A stretch of DNA of 64,000 bases from Lampris incognitus (GCF_029633865.1 NC_079214.1:24031373-24095372); one strand, 5' to 3'. Numbered from the stretch's first letter, positions 39,879 through 50,870 are shown. Notes: generated by a model not told the origin, from the sequence alone. Program-made: numbers and translations.

Positions 39879-41325
39879 GGATAAGTAACTACAAGAAGGC
39901 CTACCTATTCAGAGTTACAAAGAAAATCTGCAGGACAGGGGGTACTTGAGTATTGGGCTGGGAAACACTTAGATTGCATTAATCATATTATTGCTGAATT
40001 GGAACATATTCAACAATGCACACATATTTGTCTAAAATGAATGTGCTTGTTAACAACATGTTTACAAATGTGTGGCACACTGCATTCTGGCTCCACTTCG
40101 GATAAGCTAAAAAGGAAACAAAACTTCATGGAACAGGTTGTTAAAATTAATAAGGATTTTGCTATTTAGCTAATGTAGCAGCTAATGTTCACACATCAGA
40201 GCTGGCAATTTGAACACTTTTCTAAAAGGCATAAACATATGGCTCCAAAAGGCCATTGTAAATGAAAGAGACCCATGTCATTTTGAACCTGGGCGGCATC
40301 GGGTTCTGGTAGTCTTATATCAAGCCCCTTAATGGGGATTCGCGCTAGTAGCTAATATTAGTCCACGTGGCTGATCCTGAGCCAGCCAAGGGAATGCACT
40401 AAACCTACGCCCTCTGTGGTTATGCTCCGACTGAAGAAGGCTCACATAAACAGGATGTGCCATTATGGCCTATTGTTTGTATGATTAACTCAGTGACCTA
40501 TAACAGCTCTAAGTTTCTGGCATCTATCCTTAACCCGTTGGCAGGCAGTAATGAACATCACATTCAGAACACTATGGATTTTGTCGATAAGGTGAGGGGC
40601 ATCATTATGGAGGAGTATGAAATGATGGTCTCTTATGATGTTAAGTCTCTCTTCACTTGCGTTCCTGTTGATGAAGCAGTGGAGGTGGTCCGTATGAAAT
40701 TACAGGACGACCCCTACCTTAGCTAAAGGACCACCCTTAACACTGACCAGCTCCTGAAGCTGTGTCTTCAGCCTACTTACTTCACACAGGGGGCAGTACT
40801 ATAGGCAGAAGCATGGGTGTGCCCCAGTTTCACCTATAGTGACCAACTTGTATATGGAGGAAGTGGAAAAGAGGGCTCTGATGTCCTATCCAGGGACACC
40901 ACCTAGCCATTGGTTCAGATTTGTGGACGACACCTGGGTAAAATTAAATCTCAGGACGTACCACGTTTCACCAACCACATTAACTGTGTGGACAACCACG
41001 TCAAGTTCACTAGAGAGGATGTGAAAAAATGACAGGTTAGCCTTCTTAGACTGTGAAATTGCAATTGGTGATGGGGGACATTTGATCATTGATTACCGTA
41101 AACCAACACATGCTGATCAGTACTTGAGGTTTAATTCTCATCATCCACTGGAGCACAAATTAGGAGTCATCAGGATGCTGTACCACTGAGATGACAATGT
41201 CCCCACCGACACAGCGGCCAGGGAAGGGGAGAAATCCCACATTGAACAGGCCCTGGTTAAGTGTAGTTCGATACCCAAACAGTGCACCAGCCAATCGAAG
41301 AGAGGAGGAGAAGGACAACAGCTGC

Positions 41326-41405
41326 CTATTATAATAATTAATTAATCTGTTCAGATCTTTATTCATTTTTGATCTTGACCTCATGTAGTAGCCCTGTACT
41401 GTAGG
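41326..41405. mobile_element. 80-bp insertion with 10-bp target duplication
   Basis: It splits the Penelope-like element. CAACAGCTGC occurs exactly at 41316-41325 and 41406-41415. About 79 bases of the insert recur without change by eye at 50075-50153. Confidence 0.75.
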
Positions 41406-41429
41406 CAACAGCTGCTTAAGTGTAAACCA

Positions 41430-41837
41430 GTGGTGATTCCGTATGTGTCGGGAGTGTCGGAGAAGTCGAGACGCTTATTTTCCAAACACCGCATCTCAGT
41501 TGCTTTCAAACCCCAAAACACACTGCACCAGAAATCGGTCCACCCCAAAGATCGGGTCCCCTGGCACAAACAGAACAATACAGCATACGCTGTTAAGTGC
41601 CAGGAGGATTGCTGTGACTTGTACATTGGGGAAACTAAACAGACGCTGGCCAAGAGGGTGGCACAACACAGAAGAGCTAACACGTCAGGTCAGGACTCTG
41701 CAGTCTACACCCATCTACAGGCCACTGGCCACGCTTTCAAGGATGAGGATGTACACATCCTTGATAGGGAGGAACGCTGGTTTAAATGGGGAGTCAAAGA
41801 GGCCATCTATATGAGAAGAGGGAACAACCATCCCTGA
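41430..41837 (+). pseudogene. GIY-YIG endonuclease domain of the Penelope-like element
   Basis: An open 135-codon remnant with the GIY-YIG core: AYAVKCQEDCCDLYIGETKQ (the GIY half degraded to AYAV, the YIG half intact), then LAKRVAQHRRANTSG with the catalytic-type Arg, and a conserved end FKWGVKEAIYMRRGN. It is in frame to its own stop, but the RT upstream is interrupted, so it is not an independent gene. Confidence 0.8.
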
Positions 41838-41990
41838 ACCGGGGGGGCTAAGAGTACACCTGTTGCCATCTTACAATGCTGTGATTGCAAACATTCCCAA
41901 ATCCTCCATGAATAGTACACATGGCCATTGAAACTCTAGTTAATGGTCACACCTATTTGCATATGAAACTGGTCATTGGTTTCGGTTGTT

Positions 41991-42470
41991 CATCTCCTCT
42001 CTCATCTCATCTTCAGCCGCTTTTCCGGGGGTTGGCTCGCGGTGGCAGACGCCCCTCTCCCCAGCAACGCCCTCCAGCTCCTCCTGGGGCATCCCAAGGC
42101 GTTCCAAGGCCAGATTGGACATATAGACCCTCCAGCGAGTTCTGGGTCTACCCCGGGGTCTCCTCCCAGTCGGCGGTGGCCGGTAAACCTCCTAAGGAAG
42201 GCGCCCAGGAGCCATCCTAATCAGATGCCCGAACCATCTAAGCCGGCTCCTTTCGATGCAAAGGCGCAGTGGCTCTACTCCGAGCTCCCTCCGGATGTCC
42301 GAGCTCCTCACCCTATCTCTTAAGGCTGAGCCCAGACACCCTACGGAGGAAACTAATTTCAGCCACTTGTATCCTCGATCTCACCCTTTCGGTCACTACC
42401 CAAAGCTCATCACCATAGGTGAGGACTGGAACGGACATTGACTGGTAAATTGAGAGCTTTGCCTCCCAGC
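41991..42470 (-). mobile_element. LINE-like fragment inserted in the Penelope element
   Basis: A 480-bp segment, flanked by near-identical 11-bp repeats TTTCGGTTGTT (41980-41990) and TTTCAGTTGTT (42471-42481). It contains CCTCCAGCGAGTTCTGGGTC and CTCCGGATGTCCGAGCTCCT, hallmarks of a common fish repeat. Its reverse strand reads RRPRGRPRTRW-like, as at a LINE C-terminus. Confidence 0.6.
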
Positions 42471-42605
42471 TTTCAGTTGTTGTGCAACTGCATTGTTTAT
42501 AAGGGTGGGGATACCTGCAGTCAGTTTAGACTGAAGAATTCACTTAGATGAGTGATGAAACGTTTCTGTCAATATACGTGTCCAGATGAACTGATTCAAC
42601 TGTCT

Positions 42606-43276
42606 TTGAATGCTGGATTGCATTAATTTGGTGGCTTTGGTATTGAACAGAGTATTAACCATCATGAACTCTTCGTGTGCAGTTCCAGGTACAATCTAAA
42701 AGGTTTATCACTGTGTTCAATTGCAATGATGCAAGGAGTACTTTTAAAAAATATATGTCTTGGGCTACATTGCAATGGCAAGGCAGCAACGCCACTTCGA
42801 GCCTATTCCAAATTACCAAAAATATTTTCGGCACACCCATATCCACCAGTGCTTGCAACCAGCTTCACAAAAATAGAGCCCAATAATTTCTGGAGACCGA
42901 TAAAAGTAATAAAATCTTTTAAACCACTTTCCAAAGCTTTTTTTTTATTTATCAAAAACCTGGCAAATAATGTGTGTGGGTTTTTTTTTTTACTTGATTC
43001 ATTGTTGTTGTTTCTTCCGTAAAGGAATTTCTGTCTCTGATGGAACAAGTGCTATATTTCCCTGAATTGAAAAAGGACAAATTATTTTATTTTGTTGCTT
43101 TGTAGAGGCAGTATAGGCTTGATATATTCCTCAGTTCTTATACATCACAGGAAGATAAAGTTGTCCACACTAAATAAATGTGTAAAATAGAGTGATTGCT
43201 CATTTCATCTGAGCAAGAGATCTGCTTTTAGGTAACCTCACAGTCAGGAAAACAAGCCCAAAATAATTGTATATGC
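42606..43276. other. intergenic sequence
   Basis: AT-rich, with T-runs near 42935 and 42980. No gene or repeat is recognised. Confidence 0.5.
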
Positions 43277-43735
43277 TTTTTTTTTTCTTTTTTTTTTGTG
43301 GATTCCCCCCTCCCCCTTTTCTCCCCAACTGTATCCGGCCAATTGCCCGACTCTTCCGAGCCGTCCCGGTGGCTGCTCCATCCCCCCTGCCGAGCCGGGG
43401 AGGGCTACAGACTACCACATGCCTCCTCCGATACATGTGGAGACGTCAGCCGCTTCTTTTCACCTGACAGTGAGGAGTTTCACCAGGGGGACGTAGCGCG
43501 TGGGAGGATCATGCTATTCCCGCCAGTTCCCCCTCCCCCCTGAACAGTCGCCCAGACAGACCAGAGGAGGCGCTAGTGCAGTGACCAGGACACATACCCA
43601 CATCCGGCTTCCCACCAGCAGACACGACCAATTGTGTCTGTAGGGACGCCTGACCAAGCCGGAGGTAACACAGGGATTTGAACCAGCGATCCCCGTGTTG
43701 GTAGGCAATTGAATAAACCACTAAGCTACCTGGAC
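43277..43735 (-). repeat. tRNA-derived SINE, family A, copy 7
   Basis: An inverted full-length copy: poly-T and C-rich tail first, tRNA-like head last. The B box is diverged (GGTTCAAATCC on the minus strand). No clear target duplication. Confidence 0.75.
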
Positions 43736-43945
43736 ATTATCTGCATTTTACACTTCCATTCTGGACCAAACAATATTTGGCTGTTCCCCTTTTTTATCAA
43801 GACCTGCACCAATTAAATTCTAAGATACTCCTTGCGTAAAATTTGTGTTCAGGGAAATGCTGTACTGATTTTTGATTGCTTTTATGCAGACTATGATGTT
43901 CTTAAGTACTCTTAACTTAAAGGTAGCGGCCTAACAAATATACTG

Positions 43946-44341
43946 TTAAAGCGCAACCAAACACCTGACCATTTTAATGAGTTTGCTGATATGTACAGGT
44001 CAAAAGCCATGTAAAGGTAAAAAACATGAAAGGCTGGTCTTGATACTCTGTGATTGTAAGCATAGCAGGATAAACACAGCTGCAGCTAATTACATGGGTC
44101 AGTACTATTGAAAGTTGTCAGTGCTGGCTCTGGCTGACTGTCTGTCAATGCTGATAGGTGTGCTGGCATACCTAATCAAACAGACGCATTATTAATTTGA
44201 TCTGCTGCAGCTGTGTTTATCCTACTATGCTAACATCACAGAGTATCAAGATCAGCCTGGCATTTTTTAACCTTTATATGATTTTTAACCTGTAGATATC
44301 AACAATTTTACTAAAATGGTTTCAGATGTAGTTACTCTTTA
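43946..44341. repeat. foldback MITE-like element
   Basis: Long imperfect inverted repeats of about 140 bp. TACTCTGTGATTGTAAGCAT and CAGGATAAACACAGCTGCAG on the left match the complement of the right side (ATCCTACTATGCTAACATCA, CACAGAGTATCAAGATC). The outer ends are TTAAAG / CTTTAA. No coding capacity. Confidence 0.65.
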
Positions 44342-44848
44342 AAATTGCAAATGACCCCCTTTGCTTCTTTGGCTTTTATGGGACAGCTTGACTACTTCTC
44401 AGTTTCCCACTCTTCTGCAAAGATAAACCAGTGGTGTATATATTTATATGAGGCAAAAGAAAAAAAAATCAAAAATGGATGGTTTGTGCATGTCAGCTTG
44501 ATATAAATGCCAGAGTTTATTCCAAATGTCTCCTGAGAATATTTTTTCAGAATGTTTACATCTATAGTGATACCTACCGCTATCTCCTGTCAGTAAGTTC
44601 ATTCAAATTTTTTGTGCCTGAGGTTGATATCAGATAGGTAGAGTACCACATTAACATGGCATGCCTTTTTTTTCCCATAGTGGAAATGAGAAACCGCCAT
44701 AGAATACAAATAGCCATAGATCAAATGAACTGTGGGGATTTTGAGTGCCTTATCTCACCCAGTCATTAAGACTGGAGCTAATGCCTGCTACAAAGACCAT
44801 GGCCTTACACCCTTGCAGCCATCCCTTGACTGCAGTGGAAACAGAAAC

Positions 44849-44886
<38 letters not shown>

Positions 44887-44918
44887 CAGGAGGTGGATAT
44901 GTATTTGATGCATAGCAT
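44342..44918. other. intergenic sequence
   Basis: AT-rich, with (CA)n at 44851-44884. No gene is recognised. Confidence 0.5.
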
Positions 44919-44920
44919 TA

Positions 44921-46549
44921 CAGTGGCTTGCGAAAGTATTCATACCCCTTGAATTTTTCCACATTTTGTCACGTTACGACCACAAACATAAATATATTTT
45001 ATTGGAATTTCATGTGAAAGACCAACACAAAGTGCCACACAATTGTGAAGTACAAAGAAAATTATACATGATTTAAAAAAAAATTTACAAATAAAAAACT
45101 GAAAAGTGCGGTGTGCAAAAGTATTCAGACCCCTTTTCTCTGAGTGCAACCAATTGCCTTCAGAAGTTGCCTGATGATTGCTGAATGATCGAATGTTGAC
45201 CTAATGACTAAATAGAGTCAACCTGTGTGTAATCTAATCTCAGTACAAATACAGCTGTTCTGTGATGGCCTCAGAGGTTTGTTAAGATAATATTGGGGAG
45301 CAAACAGCATCATGAAGTCCAAGGAACACACCAGACAGGTCAGGGATAAAGTTGTGGAGAGGTTTAAAGCAGGGTTAGGCTATAAAAAGATTTCCCAAGC
45401 TTTGAACATCTCACAGAGCACTGTTCAATCCATCATCCGGAAATGGAAAGAGTATGGCACAACTGCAAACCTACCAAGACATGGCCGTCCACCTAAACTT
45501 ACAGGCCGAACAATGAGAGCACTGATCAGAGATGCAGCCAAGAGGCCCATGGTGACTCTGGACAAACTGCAGAGATCCACAGCTCAGGTGGGGGAATCTG
45601 TCCACAGGACAACTATTGGTCATGCACTGCACAAATCTGGCCTTTATGGAAGAGTGGCAAGAAGAAAGCCATTGTTAAAAGAAAACCATAACAAGTCCCG
45701 TTTGCAGTTTGCCAGAAGCCATGTGGGGGACACAGCAAACATGTGGAAGAAGGTGCTCTGGTCAGATGAGACCAAAATTGAACTTTTCGGCCTAAATGCA
45801 AAACGCTATGTGTGGCAGAAACTAACACTGCACATCACTCTGAACATACCATCATCCCCACTGTCAAACATGGTGGAGGCAGCATCATGCTCTTGGGGTG
45901 CTTCTCTTCAGCAGGGACAGGGAAGATGGTCAGAGTTGATGTGAAGATGGATGGAGCCAAATACAGGGCAATCTTGGAAGAAAACCTGTTGGAGTCTGCA
46001 AAAGACTTGAGACTGAGGTGGAGGTTCACCTTCCAGCAGGACAACGACCCTAAACATAAAGCCAGGGCTACAATGGAATGGTTTAAAACAAAACATATTC
46101 ATGTGTTAGAATGGCCCAGTCAAAGTCCAGACCTAAATCCAATTGAGAATCTGTGGCAAGATCTGAAAACTGCCGTTCACAAACGCTCTCCATCTAATCT
46201 GACTGAGCTTGAGCTGTTTTGCAAAGAAGAATGGGCAAACATTTCAGTCTAGATGTGCAAAGCTGGTAGAGACATACCCCAAAAGACTTGCAGCTGTAAT
46301 TGCAGCAAAAGGCGGTTCCACAAAGTATCGACTCAGAGGGGCTGAATACTTTTGCACACCGCACTTTTCAGTTTTTTATTTGTAAATTTTTTTTAAAATC
46401 ATGTATAATTTTCTTTGTACTTCACAATTGTGTGCCACTTTGTGTTGGTCTTTCACATAAAATTCCAATAAAATGTATTTATGTTTGTGGTCGAAACGTG
46501 ACAAAATGTGGAAAAGTTCAAGGGGTATGAATACTTTTGCAAGCCACTG
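44921..46549 (+). mobile_element. Tc1-like transposon with long IR/DR ends
   Basis: Starts CAGTGGCTTGCGAAAGTATT after TA (44919-44920) and ends in the complement before TA (46550-46551). Terminal inverted repeats are about 210 bp. Each holds an outer and an inner AAAGTATTCA(T/G)ACCCC direct repeat (about 44932 and 45117 on the left), the IR/DR layout of Sleeping Beauty-type elements. It is full length at 1,629 bp with one transposase region, which is frameshifted. Confidence 0.92.
45312..46252 (+). pseudogene. Tc1-like transposase, frameshifted
   Basis: The first part (from ATG 45312) has the paired-like helix-turn-helix region, SQALNISQSTVQSIIRKWKE, and the AT-hook-like motif RHGRPPK. The first catalytic Asp is in [14 protein letters not shown] one-base deletion at about 45818-45825 shifts the frame. 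The rest has [14 protein letters not shown], the second Asp in [11 protein letters not shown] and the Glu in [11 protein letters not shown], making DD34E-type spacing likely. Near 46247 a second small deletion brings a stop before the normal C-terminus. It is inactive as written. Confidence 0.9.
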
Positions 46550-46551
46550 TA

Positions 46552-47382
46552 AGTGGCTCTAAGGAAGCCCTTGCACAATTAATCAATTTTATTTTGATTT
46601 CCTATTTTTCCTTTGCATGCCCTCCAGCACCCTCTTTTCAACATAACTGGACATGCAAAAGGGAACGTTATCAATTCTGATTAAACTACTGAAGCTATAA
46701 ATTATGAATTAAGTCCACCCTTTGAATATTATTTATCGTGCTATTTTTTTGTACAGGATCATGCTAATAAATGTAAAAGTTAGATTAAATGAACCATTTT
46801 GATTCTGAGGGTTCATAAATATAAACCTATAAAATTTAGCAGAGGTGGTTTCTTTACGACAACAGGTGTAGCAGTGCTTCATCAAAAAACAAACAAAAAA
46901 ACATCACAAAAAAACATCTATTTTAGATGCCTACATTTTATTAGAATGACTATTTCCTCAAGCAAAAAAAAGTGTCACTGTAAAAAGATTTTTGTCGTGG
47001 GTATTGTGCAACACAGCGCCCTCCTTAGGTGACACGGGGGAGTGTTCTGCTTCACTAACCCAATGTAAGTGAATTTATGTTGACATAGTACCTTACACGT
47101 TGTTGATTGGACAGTTATGGTTTATGACGCGTTTTTATGCCCACCCAGTGAAGCAGTGCTTCATCTAGTCTTTCCTCGACCTGGAAATGATTGACACCGA
47201 TCTAACCAATCAGAGTACACCAGTTCAGCCATTCCCCAGTCTTCATCATACCTTTTGGTATTCAAAGCATGGTGAAAGGTAAGGTAATAAAGATAAGAAA
47301 AAGATTAACCGAAGATAAATTAAGGATTACTATAGTAGTTTTTGGTGGTTCTTGTGTATGTATATATATATATATATATATA
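46552..47382. other. intergenic sequence ending in a (TA)n tract
   Basis: No gene is recognised. The last 22 bases are (TA)n that flank the next transposon. Confidence 0.5.
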
Positions 47383-47761
47383 CACTACCGTTCAAAAGTT
47401 TAGGATCACCCAAACAATTTTGTGTTTTCCATGAAAAGTCACACTTATTCACCACCATATGTTGTGAAATGAATAGAAAATAGAGTCAAGACATTAACAA
47501 GGTTAGAAATAATGATTTGTATTTGAAATAAGATTTTTTTTACATCAAACTTTGCTTTCGTCAAAGAATCCTCCATTTGCAGCAATTACAGCATTGCAGA
47601 CCTTTGGCATTCTAGCTGTTAATTTGTTGAGGTAATCTGGAGAAATTGCACCCCACGCTTCCAGAAGCAGCTCCCACAAGTTGGATTGGTTGGATGGGCA
47701 CTTCTTTGAGCAGATTGAGTTTCTGGAGTATCACATTTGTGGGGTCAATTAAATGCTCAAA

Positions 47762-48049
47762 ATGGCCAGAAAAAGAGAACTTTCATCTGAAACTCGACAG
47801 TCTATTCTTGTTCTTAGAAATGAAGGCTATTCCATGCGAGAAATTGCTAAGAAATTGAAGATTTCCTACACCGGTGTGTACTACTCCCTTCAGAGGACAG
47901 CACAAACAGGCTCTAACCAGAGTAGAAAAAGAAGTGGGAGGCCGCGTTGCACAACTGAGCAAGAAGATAAGTACATTAGAGTCTCTAGTTTGAGAAACAG
48001 ACGCCTCACAGGTCCCCAACTGGCATCTTCATTAAATAGTACCTGTTAG
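47762..48049 (+). pseudogene. Tc1-like transposase N-terminus, left arm and spacer
   Basis: Encodes MARKRELSSETRQSILVLRN, the helix-turn-helix MREIAKKLKISYTGVYYSLQ and the GRPR motif, then ends in the spacer. No catalytic residues are present. The first ~150 bases are mirrored in the right arm. Confidence 0.85.
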
Positions 48050-48200
48050 AGCCTGTTTGTGCTGTCCTCTGAAGGGAGTAGTACACACCGGTGTAGGAAA
48101 TCTTCAATTTCTTAGCAATGTCTCGCATGGAATAGCCTTCATTTCTAAGAACAAGAATAGACTGTCGAGTTTCAGATGAAAGTTCTCTTTTTCTGGCCAT
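48006..48200 (-). pseudogene. Tc1-like transposase N-terminus, right arm mirror copy
   Basis: Same N-terminus read from the minus strand, with E to D in MRDIAKKL. The similarity ends at the arm/spacer junction (48045), after which the frame runs into unrelated codons. Confidence 0.85.
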
Positions 48201-48605
48201 TTTGAGCGTTTAATTGACCCCACAAATGTGATGCTCCAGAAACTCAATCTGCTCAAAGAAGTGCCCATCCAACCAATCCAACTTGTGGGAGCTGCTTCTG
48301 GAAGCGTGGGGTGCAATTTCTCCAGATTACCTCAACAAATTAACAGCTAGAATGCCAAAGGTCTGCAATGCTGTAATTGCTGCAAATGGAGGATTCTTTG
48401 ACGAAAGCAAAGTTTGATGTAAAAAAAATCTTATTTCAAATACAAATCATTATTTCTAACCTTGTCAATGTCTTGACTCTATTTTCTATTCATTTCACAA
48501 CATATGGTGGTGAATAAGTGTGACTTTTCATGGAAAACACGAAATTGTTTGGGTGATCCCAAACTTTTGAACGGTAGTGTATATATATATATATATATAT
48601 ATATA

Positions 48606-48735
48606 ATCCAGTTAGTCAAGTAATTCTCTATGAGACAAGCCTGTTTCATGCTATAAGCAAATATAAGGATTGCTTATAGCATGAAACAGACTTGTACTGT
48701 CTCGTAGAGAATTTACTTGAGTAACTGGGTTATTT
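48606..48735. repeat. palindromic repeat related to 3062-3358
   Basis: Arms of about 57 bp (ATAAGCAA / TTGCTTAT at the centre) start next to a (TA)n tract. They contain TCTCTATGAGACA and the complement of CTCGTAGAGAATTTACTTGA. Confidence 0.65.
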
Positions 48736-48818
48736 TGCTCCTTATTTGTCGAACACTATCCCTACCATTGAGTGTTTCTTTTAACAAAGTTTATATGTAA
48801 ACTTGTGCCCTATATATA

Positions 48819-50034
48819 CACTCACCGGCCACTTTATTAGGCACACCTGTCCAACTGCTCGTTAACGCAAATTTCTAATCAGCCAATCACATGGCAGCAA
48901 CTCAATGCATTTAGGCATGTAGACATGATCAAGACGATCTGCTGCAGTTCAAACCGAGCATCAGAATGGGGAAGAAAGGTGATTTAAGTGACTTTGAACG
49001 TGGCATGGTTGTTGGTGCCAGACAGGCTGGTCTGAGTATTTCAGAAACTGCTGATCTACTGGGATTTTCATGCACAACCATCTCTAGGGTTTACAGACAA
49101 TGGTCCGAAAAAGAGAAAATATCCAGTGAGCGGCAGTTCTGCGGGCGAAAATGCCTTGTTGATGCCAGAGGTCAGAGGAGAATGGCCAGACTGGTTCGAG
49201 CTGATAGAAAGGCAACAGTAACTCAAATAACCACTCATTACAACCGAGGTATGCAGAAGAGCATCTCTGAATGCACAACACGTCGAACCTTGAGGCAGAT
49301 GGGCTACAGCAGCAGAAGACCACACCAGGTGCCACTCCTGTCAGCTAGGAACAGGAAACTGAGGCTACAATTCGCACAGGCTCACCAAAATTGGACAATA
49401 GAAGATTGGAAAAACGTTGCCTGGTCTGATGAGTCTCGATTTCTGCTGCGACATTCGGATGGTAGGGTCAGAATTTGGCGTCAACAACATGAAAGCATGG
49501 ATCCATCCTGCCTTGTATCAACGGTTCAGGCTGGTGGTGGTGGTGTAATGGTGTGGGGGATTTTTTCTTGGCACACTTTGGCCCCTTAGTACCAATTGAG
49601 CATCGTGTCAACGCCACAGCCTACCTGAGTATTGTTGCTGACCATGTCCATCCCTTTATGACCACAGTGTTCCCATCTTCTGATGGCTACTTCCAGCAGG
49701 ATAACGCGCCATGTCATAAAGCTCGAATCATCTCAGACTGGTTTCTTGAACATGACAATGAGTTCACTGTACTCAAATGGCCTCCACAGTCACCAGATCT
49801 CAATCCAACAGAGCACCTTTGGGATGCGGTGGACCGGGAGATTCGCATCATGGATGTGCAGCCGACAAATCTGCAGTAACTGCGTGATGCTATCATGTCA
49901 ATATGGACCAAACTCTCTGAGGAATGTTTCCAGTACCTTGTTGAATCTATGCCACGAAGGATTAAGGCAGTTCTGAAGGCAAAAGGGGGTCCAACCCGGT
50001 ACTAGCAAGGTGTACCTAATAAAGTGGCCAGTGA

Positions 50035-50041
<7 letters not shown>
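48819..50041 (+). mobile_element. second Tc1-like transposon, short inverted repeats
   Basis: Ends CACTCACCGGCCACTTTATT and, on the other strand, CACTCACTGGCCACTTTATT, about 28 bp, flanked by TA tracts on both sides. It contains one transposase region with a frameshift and a premature stop. The family differs from both other Tc1-like elements here. Confidence 0.85.
48966..49879 (+). pseudogene. Tc1-like transposase, frameshifted
   Basis: Starts MGKKGDLSDFERGMVVGARQ. The helix-turn-helix is ISETADLLGFSCTTISRVYR. The first Asp is in [12 protein letters not shown] missing G near 49579-49583 breaks the frame. The downstream frame has FQQDNAPCHKARI (second Asp) and SPDLNPTEHLWD (Glu). A stop at 49877-49879 (probably CAA to TAA) truncates the last ~35 codons. 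It is inactive as written. Confidence 0.88.
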
Positions 50042-50067
<26 letters not shown>

Positions 50068-50074
50068 GTAAATA

Positions 50075-50153
50075 TTATAATAATTAATTAATCTGTTCAG
50101 ATCTTTATTCATTTTTGATCTTGACCTCATGTAGTAGCCCTGTACTGTAGGCT
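50075..50153. repeat. second copy of the 80-bp insertion sequence
   Basis: ATTATAATAATTAATTAATC through GTACTGTAGGC matches 41327-41406 base for base by eye. Here it is followed directly by GCTAACGTTAGC-type sequence and the ZMYM-like remnant. Confidence 0.7.
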
Positions 50154-50209
50154 AACGTTAGCTGTTCTAACTAGCTTAGCTAGCTAGCTGCTAGTTTAGC
50201 TAGCTTCTG

Positions 50210-50870
50210 TCCTGTCATATGCAATTTTTGCAAAGAAGAAGTGTGATGGATGCAAACATCATGGACCGGAACCTACGGGAATCTTTTCACACTTTCTCTT
50301 ATGAGGAAAAACTAGGAGTGAAGGCACATGGGAGGCCAAAGTCCCCATCAAGCTGGTGCAGAGAGTGGGCTCGGTAAGTCGGAGTTTTAAGTGTTCTGGG
50401 TATGACAAGGTGGAGTGGCTAACGGGGATGTGCTAACAAACCGCTTGTATTGCTGGCCTTGCGTGATGTTTAAGTGTGGTGCTGCAGGAGATGGGTGTTC
50501 TTCAAAGTTTGCAAGAGATGGATTTGAGGATCTGTGAAATTTTGACAGCTCTGTTAAGCGTCATAAAAAAACCAAAGGAGCATGTCAGTGCAGCCGTGCA
50601 ATTAAGTCTGTTGGGAAATGTGAGGATTGATACTCTGATTGATGTAGGCAAGCATCTCCAGTTGGCAAAGCATAACGACACAGTCCAGAAAAACCGTGAC
50701 ATTCTGAAAAGGTTGATTGATTCTGTGTAATTATTGGGTCGTCAGGAGCAGGCATTTAGGGGTCATGTTGAGAGTGGAAAAAGCTGATAATAAAGGAAAC
50801 TACAGCGAGATGATGATGTTCTGGCTGCTCATTTGAAATCGGTGAGGGACGTTTTAAAAATATAATGGGT
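50210..50870 (+). pseudogene. ZMYM/DUF4371-like hAT transposase remnant
   Basis: The readable stretch 50476-50730 contains HVSAAVQLSLLGNVRIDTLI and HNDTVQKNRDILKRLIDSV. These resemble the start of the hAT-derived ZMYM1-like/DUF4371 proteins common in fish genomes. Upstream, KVEWLTG fits the same family. Stops and frameshifts interrupt both sides, and the catalytic part is absent. Confidence 0.5.

Larger units (their letters stand above)
40457..42605 (+). mobile_element. Penelope-like retroelement, 5'-truncated and broken
   Basis: Fragments of a Penelope-type reverse transcriptase (KFLASILNPLAGSNEHHIQN, YDVKSLFTCVPVDEAV, SHWFRFVDDTWVK) are followed by a GIY-YIG endonuclease domain and a 3' tail with GTCCAGATGAACTGATTC. 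The RT is broken by stops and frameshifts, for example a stop at about 40724. Two later insertions split the element: an 80-bp sequence at 41326-41405 and a LINE-like fragment at 41991-42470. The GIY-YIG domain downstream of RT marks it as a Neptune/Poseidon-type Penelope-like element of fish. Confidence 0.85.
47383..48579. mobile_element. Tc1-derived foldback element with 535-bp arms
   Basis: Starts CACTACCGTTCAAAAGTTTA after TA and ends with its complement before TA. The arms 47383-47917 and 48045-48579 are each 535 bp and nearly exact reverse complements; I count about seven mismatches. The spacer is 127 bp. Each arm contains a terminal repeat plus the 5' part of a Tc1-like transposase. 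The element is thus a head-to-head inverted duplication with the catalytic part of the transposase lost. Confidence 0.9.
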
